DNA of 64,000 nt from positions 6,625,977 to 6,689,976 of the forward strand of contig JAMXIF010000032.1 of NCBI GenBank assembly GCA_028583685.1, written 5' to 3'. The position numbers and the translations under genes are program-made. Shown here piece by piece: positions 58,475 through 64,000 of this stretch (its first letter is position 1; each line of letters begins with the position of its first letter). The stretch comes from Petaurus breviceps papuanus. Taxonomy: Eukaryota > Chordata > Mammalia > Diprotodontia > Petauridae. Below the pieces are notes generated by a model. It searched no databases, was not told where the DNA came from, and was given only the letters and a program-made list of their open reading frames with translations.

Positions 58475-59539
58475 TGTAATACAATGCCAAGCAAAGACAA
58501 CTTCCCAAGGTTCAAAATACGAGCATAGGTGCTCTCCATTTTATTCAGTGAAAAATTAAGAACAGAGAAGATCAAAATATGACATCATTCAAAATACAGC
58601 ATTTACTTAGTGTGATTCAATAATGTCCAAGTATTACCACACCCCTGGACATTACCTTGATTTAATCAGTCACAAAGTCCCTCTTCTAAATACTACTGCA
58701 CCCCTAGGGTGTACATTCATTTAGTCCATCACAAAGCCCCTCTTCTCAAATGGAGATTAGTTTCCAATCATAAGTAAAGTTCATTCATTTGTTCAATCCC
58801 AGAGCACAAAAAGGTCAAAAGTTCCCCACCTTTGGATCACAATTGAATCTACCCCAGAGTTACTACAAGCTTAAGCACAGCATTTAATACCCAAATGGAG
58901 GTCTTTTCTTCATCTTGGCAGGAGGCAAGTTCTCAGTAATCTTTGTTCCTGGGGAAACAAAGCTTAGCAAGGCCACAAGATACATGGCCAATCTCTTCAT
59001 TAATTCATTCTCTGTCTGCAGAACAGTCCTAGGACCCCTGAAAACATTAGCAAACCCCCTTTCCAGGATTTCTGTAAACATACAACAAGAAAATCCTTCT
59101 TCAGGGCTTCTAAACCAACAGCAGGGTTCCAAGACCCCTGCAACAACAGGACTGTTCTTCACCAGTGGACAGATCTGGCAAAACAACATCAAAACAGACA
59201 AAGTACCAGCATAACAGCCATGTCTCCTCAGTCCTTGGCAGCTCTGGGTGGCAGCTCTCAAAAGTCCTGGGCAATTCAAAGCGGCCCTCAGCAATCCTAT
59301 CAGTCTCTGTCTCCCTCCAAAAGGGTGCTGCTTCCAAAAAAAAAGTTCTTCTGCCTCTCTCATTTCTAGTGTCTCTCTCTCTCTCTAAATTTATGTAACC
59401 AGCTTCTCCCAGTTCAGCCCTCTCTTTTCACGTCAACAAGTCCATCCCACAAGTGGGATTAACAAGCTCTGGGTTTTAACACAATCAAACCAAAAACCAA
59501 GCCAATACAGGGGGATCTTTAAATTACATTACTATTACA
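58475..59539 (-). mobile_element. Solo LTR, large family B, copy 3, inside HAL1 copy c (retroviral fossil)
   Basis: Plus strand begins TGTAATACAATGCC, ends ATTACTATTACA, flanked by CCACC (58470-58474, 59540-59544). 1,065 bases. The HAL1 5' UTR reading ttgataattctgggaaccacc continues as acagctgctggtgatccact, as in copy a at 12781. More diverged than copies 1 and 2 and with fewer internal repeat units. Confidence 0.92.
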
Positions 59540-59740
59540 CCACCACAGCTGCTGGTGATCCACTCTCCCTAAGTCCCTCCAGCCGGGGCTGATCATGGCC
59601 ACCCTGAGGCTAAAACTGGCAGAGACATGAGGGACTGGGCTCTTCTCCCAGTGGTCCAAGATGGACCCTTCATATCAGCCTGCCAGGCTGTCTTCAGGTG
59701 GAAGTATCTTTCTCTCTGTCACTTTGTGGGTTCTGTATCC

Positions 59741-60140
59741 GACAATTATAATTGTATAAGAATTGGTCAGTTTATCTTTTACCTCTTTAATTTGGTTTTA
59801 AAAGTCCTTCTTGAGCTCTTCCAACAATGCTTTATAGGCTTAATACCAGTTCATATTCCTTTTTGAGGTTTCAGATATGTGTGTAGAGTCAATGCTGTCC
59901 CCTTCTGCATTTGGTCCTGCTCACTCCCCATAATAGGATTCTAAAGTCTTTGTCTTTCCAATCTGTTTTTATTTTCCATTGTGAGTCACAGCCTTAATCC
60001 CCACCCTTCCTCTAGGACTCCCAAGCCTTCAGTTTATTCCACTATTTAAGATTTTACACTGGGGTAATATTCTCTGGGTTTTCAGGGACAGAGGGGGAGA
60101 TTAGAGCAGCTACAGTTTACTCTGCCATCTTGATCCCTGG
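59741..60140 (-). mobile_element. L1 5' end: start of ORF1 and 5' UTR
   Basis: Resumes the L1 of 53496-55915 beyond the HAL1 insert. Ends at ctgccatcttgatccctgg, the complement of an L1 5' end (ATCAAGATGGCAGAG). Confidence 0.6.
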
Positions 60141-60402
60141 AAGTTCAGGGAGGTGATTTTTAAACTTCCAGGCTTTGGGTTGATAGCCCCAGCAGCAGCT
60201 GCTCTTGCTGCCTTGGGCCCTGCATTTGTCTCTTACCTGGCTCCTACAGATCCCCCATCCTGTGGTGATAGGGCTTGGAATTGCCCCTGCGGTGGGTGAA
60301 TCAGCTTGGTGAGGCTCACTCCAGCTCTGTGCTGGTGCAGCCAACTGCGTCTACCTCTGCACGCTGCATCCACCTCCCTGTACAGCTGTCCTCCTCCCCT
60401 TC
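60141..60402. other. GC-richer anonymous DNA
   Basis: Could be 5' UTR of another LINE (ccagcagcagctgctcttgc), but I cannot assign it. Its open frame (60117-60344, minus) has no recognisable product. Confidence 0.35.
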
Positions 60403-60940
60403 AGTGCATTTTCTTCATCAAAATAGATAAGTCTCTTGTGCCATAAGAAATGATGAATAGGCAGACTTCAGAGACATCTGGAAACAATGATATGAAGTGA
60501 TGCTGAATGAGGGGAGCAAAAGCAAGAGAACATTGTAGACAGTAACAGCCACAGGGTGCAAGGATTGATTTTGATTGATTAACCCTTCTCGGCAATTCAA
60601 GGACCTAAAACCATTCCAAAGGACCCATGATGGAAAATGACAGCCACATCTAGAGAAAGAACTATGGAGGCAGAATGCAGAGCAAAGCAGACTATTTTCT
60701 TTTTTTTTTAATTTCCTTTGTTTTCTTTTTTTTTCTTCCTTATGGTTTCCCCCATTCATTATAATTCTTCTATGCAACATGACTATTGCTAAAATGTGTT
60801 TAATAGGAATGTATGTATAGAGCCCCCATCATATTGCAAGACATCTTGGGGGGGGGCATCAGAGGGAGAGGGAGAAAATATAAAACTTAAACAAGTTAAT
60901 GTTGAAAACAAAAAGAAATAATTTAATGCATTGGAAATAA
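60403..60940 (+). mobile_element. L1 3' end, sense
   Basis: aagcaagagaacattgtaga, ggcaattcaaggacctaaaa, tagagaaagaactatggagg, then an A-rich tail with aatgttgaaaacaaaaagaa. Truncated distal ORF2 and 3' UTR. Confidence 0.75.
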
Positions 60941-61490
60941 TAGATAAGTCTTTCATGTTTGAGTATCCTTAAAATATTGGTGTTACTGTGTACAATGTTC
61001 TCCTGGTTCTGCTCACTTCACTTTTCATGAGGTCATATAAGTTGGCTCAGGTTGTTCTGAAAGCATTCTGTGCATCATTTTATAACACAATGACATTCCA
61101 TCACAATCGTATAGTACAATTTGTTCAGCCATTCCCCAATTGATAGGTATCCCCTGAACATTCACTTCTTTGCTACAATGAAAAGAGCTGCTCCAAAAAT
61201 TTTTACACAAATAGGTCTTTTTCCCGTTTCTTTGATATCTTTGTGATATAGACTTAGTAGTATTGTTGGGTCAAAGAGTACACACAGTTTTATAGCAATT
61301 TGAACATGGTTCCAAAATGTTCTTCAGAATGGATTGACTATATCACAACTATACCCACAGTGTTAGTATCCCATTTTTTATACCCCTACAACATTTGTCA
61401 TTTTATTTTTCTGTGATGTTGGCCAATCTGATCAGTATGAGGTGGTATCTCATGATTGTTTCAATTTGCATTTCTCTAATCTGCTAGGTG
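60941..61490 (-). mobile_element. L1 distal ORF2, antisense
   Basis: ttctcctggttctgctcact, tcagccattccccaattgat, atatagacttagtagtattg and ggtggtatctcatgattgtt are the complement of L1 ORF2's last third. It faces away from the plus-strand L1 end just before it. Confidence 0.7.
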
Positions 61491-61549
61491 TCCAGACCTG
61501 GAGTTAGGAAGACTCATTTTTCTGAGTTTAAATTTGGCTTGTATGCTTG

Positions 61550-61800
61550 GTTTATTGATTCTCTTTTCCCCGTCCTTCAAGTTGGCAGAATCCAAACCTT
61601 CCTCTCTAACATTACACAGTTACATTGTATTTACTTCATATTCATTGTGTGTGTGCCTGTTCTTTCACATGTTAAAATGCATATTCCTCGATATCTAGTG
61701 CTGTTTTCAGCACTTTTATCTCTGTATCTTTGACACTTAGCCAGGTGTTTGGCACATAATAAGTGCTTAGTAAATTAATGTTCATTGAAGTCTTATTTTG
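61550..61800 (+). repeat. LINE2-like 3' end
   Basis: tgtttggcacataataagtg and agtaaattaatgttcattga match the LINE2 tail. Confidence 0.55.
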
Positions 61801-61879
61801 AATCCTCCGTGCCTATTACCATTTTTGCGAATAATAAAATGCTTAAAAATATTTCTTTAATTGAATATTTGGTGACCTG

Positions 61880-61985
61880 AAAACTGAGAAGCCCAGAATT
61901 TCAGTAATGTGCCCAAAGTCTTAAACATCTGCTGCATCCTAGTTGGGCATCAAACCTAGGGCTTTTGACTCACAAGTCTTGGGCA
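61880..61985 (-). repeat. SINE relic, antisense
   Basis: tttcagtaatgtgcccaaag and gcatcaaacctagggctttt. Confidence 0.45.
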
Positions 61986-62009
61986 CCTTCTACTTTCTTT
62001 TATTGATTT

Positions 62010-64000
62010 ATTTGGGGGGTTTTTTTTTGGTTGTTTATTTTTATTTTTTAGTTTACATCATTCATTTCTACAATATTTTGAGATGAAAAATTTTCTCCCC
62101 ATCTTTCCCCTACCCACCACCCCAAAACAGCAATCACACAGAATATCCCCTCCCCCAATCTTCTCTCTCCTATATCTTCCCTCATCCCCCCTCTGAATTT
62201 CCAGTAGGGCATTCCAGTTACATGTAAAAATAGTAAAACATTCCAGTTACATGTAAAATAATAAATAATAATATATTTTTTAAACTTTTGATTTTAAAAC
62301 TTTGAATTCCAGATTCTTTCCCTACCTCCCTCTTCACCCACCAAGATAAGCAATTCAATATAGGTTGTACATGTGTAGCTATACAAAACATTTCCATAGT
62401 GGATATATTGGGAAAGACTGACTATATTTCCCTTCATCACACCCCACCCTCAATTCATTCTATTCTCTACTTTGCTCCTGTCCCTTTTCAAAAGTGGGTG
62501 CTTCCAACTTCCCTCCACCCCAGCCTGCCCTCCCTTCCATCATCTCCCCTTTCATCTCTTCCCCCCTACTCTCCTGTAAGATAAGATACCCTATTTAGTG
62601 TGTATGTAATCCCCTCCCTGAGCCAAATTCATTGAGAACAATGTTGACTCATTCCCTTTTGCCTTCCTATTCTTCCCCTACATTGTAACAGTTTTCCCTT
62701 CCATCTTTTATATGAGATGTTACCCCATTCTGTCTTTCTCCATCTCCTCTTATTGTATTCCTCTCTCACCTCTTAATTTCACCTTTTAAATATCATCCAT
62801 TCATATTCAACTGGTCCTTACCCTCTGCCTATGTATGCCTGTGCACATAAATGTACCTACTCACATATGTATTCATAAGCCTATATGCCCTGCTATATAG
62901 AGATATATATGAATGTATACACAGATATATAGATTAGATATATAAATACATATGTATATATGCACATTTCTATTCCCTTCAACTATTCTCATACTGATAA
63001 GAGTTTTATAAGGTATAATTATCATTTTTCATGCATGAATATAAGTAGTCCAACTTTGATAAGTTCCTTATGATTTCTTTTCCCTGTTTACCTTCTCATG
63101 CTTCTCTTACTTCTTGTATCTGAATGTCAAATTTTCTATTCAACTCTGGTTTTTCATCAAGAATGCTTGAAATTGGGGCAGCTAGGTGGCACAGTGAGTA
63201 AAGAGCCAGCCCCAGAGTCAGGAGGACACACACACACACTCACACACACACACACACACACACAAACTAGCTGTGTAACTTTGGGCAAGTTACTTAACCC
63301 CAATTGCCCTCCAAAAGTAAAAAATAAAAGGATGCTTAAAATTCCTTGATTTCATTGAATGACTATATTTCCTCCTGAAACATGATACTCAGTTTTGCTG
63401 GATAGGTGATTCTTGGCTTTAATTCCAGCTCCTTTGGTCTCCAGAATGCCATATTCCAAGCATTTTGATCCCTCAGTGTAGAAGCTACCAGAACCTGTGT
63501 TATCCTGATTGTGTTTCTAAAATATTCAACTTGTTTCTTCCTGGCTGCTTATAATATTTTCTCCTTGCTCTGGGAACTCCAGAAACTGGCTATAATATAC
63601 CTAGGAGTTGTCTTTTGGAGATCTTTTTCAGGAGGTGATCAGTGGATTCTTTCAACCTCTGTATTTCCCTCTGGTTCTAAAACATCAGAGCAATTTTCCT
63701 TGAGAATTTCTTGGAGGATGATTTCTAGGTTCTTTTTTTTTGATATGGCTTTCAGGTAGTCCAATAATTTTTAAATTATCTCTCCTGGATCTATTTGCCA
63801 CGTTAGTGGTTTTTTCAATGAGATATTTCACATTGCCTTCTTTTTTTTTTCATTTTTTGCATCTGATTAATAGTATCTTGATTTCACATAAAGTCGCTAG
63901 CTTCCATTTGTTCCAATCTAATTCTGAAGGAATGATTCTCTTCAGTCAGCTTTTGATATTTTTTTACCATCTGGCAAATTTGGCTTTTTAAGGCATTCTT
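62010..64000 (-). mobile_element. HAL1, copy d, cut by the window end
   Basis: Same 3' UTR order as copies a and c: T-rich start, tttacatcattcatttctac, ccccaaaacagcaatcacac, ttctctactttgctcctgtc, a TA/CA microsatellite at 62850-62970. ORF1 in antisense starts at about 63130 and is still in the coiled coil at 64000. ORF1 abuts the 3' UTR with no ORF2. The 5' end is outside the window. A SINE lies at 63175-63329. Confidence 0.75.
63175..63329 (+). repeat. WSINE1-type SINE with internal (CA)n, inside HAL1 copy d
   Basis: ggggcagctaggtggcacag, agccagccccagagtcagga, then (CA)n at about 63226-63264, then actagctgtgtaactttggg and ccaattgccctcc. Flanked by gaatgcttgaaatt (63161-63174) and ggatgcttaaaatt (63330-63343), an imperfect target duplication. 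Confidence 0.9.

Larger units (their letters stand above)
55916..59740 (-). mobile_element. HAL1, copy c, inserted in L1 and itself split by an LTR
   Basis: The two HAL1 parts (55916-58474 and 59545-59740) total about 2.75 kb, close to copy a (2.86 kb). T-rich start at 55921 with tttttagtttacttcattca, ORF1 at about 58051-57035, and 5' UTR up to ctttgtgggttctgtatcc at 59740, slightly short of the full 5' end. Flanking L1 ORF1 text reads ggcaattgtaattttt before and gacaattataattgt after, a plausible diverged target duplication. Confidence 0.75.

Noticed and set aside
35090-59539. Considered a provirus made from LTR family B copies
   Set aside because: Copies are 15 and 6 kb apart in mixed orientation, each with its own 5-base duplication, so they are separate solo LTRs.

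Overview
The window looks like marsupial (metatherian) nuclear DNA. The evidence is its repeats: tRNA-derived CORE-SINEs of the Mar1/WSINE1 type, SINEs whose 3' halves resemble an RTE/BovB tail, L1 LINEs plus ORF1-only half-L1 (HAL1) elements, abundant decayed LINE2, and solo LTRs of endogenous retroviruses. I cannot name the species. The DNA is AT-rich, and I found no host gene that looks functional, no tRNA or rRNA, no CRISPR and no operon. It is best read as an intergenic or intronic repeat graveyard. The only host gene sequence I recognise is a dead processed copy of the ribosomal protein gene RPL15 at about 48.9-49.6 kb.

Layout. 0-10 kb: a SINE end, a LINE2 interrupted by a solo LTR, a CR1/L3-like scrap, a long sense-strand LINE2 (about 4.35-7.33 kb) and anonymous DNA with MIR/Mar1 SINEs. 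10-15 kb: a near full-length HAL1 on the minus strand, then SINEs and a short 5'-truncated L1. 15-24 kb: mostly anonymous, with a second long LINE2 (18.9-21.0 kb) carrying a SINE. 24-26 kb: plus-strand L1 ORF2 tail followed by the 5' end of another L1. 26-34 kb: anonymous DNA, SINEs, a long (CT)n tract and a second LTR of the first small family. 34-40.4 kb: a 5'-truncated L1 with perfect target-site duplications (TSDs), a 1.14-kb solo LTR, two 0.54-kb LTRs in opposite orientations (one containing the 100-N assembly gap) and a tandem SINE pair. 40.9-45.8 kb: a minus-strand HAL1 lying against the 5' part of another L1/HAL1, with SINEs inserted in both. 46-51.5 kb: anonymous DNA, the RPL15 retrocopy and LINE2. 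51.5-64 kb: nested elements, including an LTR inside an L1 ORF2 and a three-layer nest (LTR inside HAL1 inside L1), ending in a fourth HAL1 that runs off the window.

How it fits together. The autonomous machinery is represented by L1 pieces (ORF1, and the ORF2 endonuclease region at 53.5-54.4 kb). The non-autonomous elements (HAL1, SINEs, the RPL15 retrocopy) show tails and target duplications expected of LINE-driven copying. Nesting gives a relative order: LINE2 and MIR oldest, then L1/HAL1, then WSINE1-type SINEs and LTRs. Points most worth a second look are an open frame shared by the 1.1-1.2-kb LTRs, with a hydrophobic N-terminus and in-frame repeat units that vary in number; four same-strand HAL1 copies; two SINEs with (CA)n at the same internal position; and an unnamed repeat pair at 37.2-37.96 and 46.66-46.83 kb. 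All family names come from memory of consensus sequences, not from a database search.
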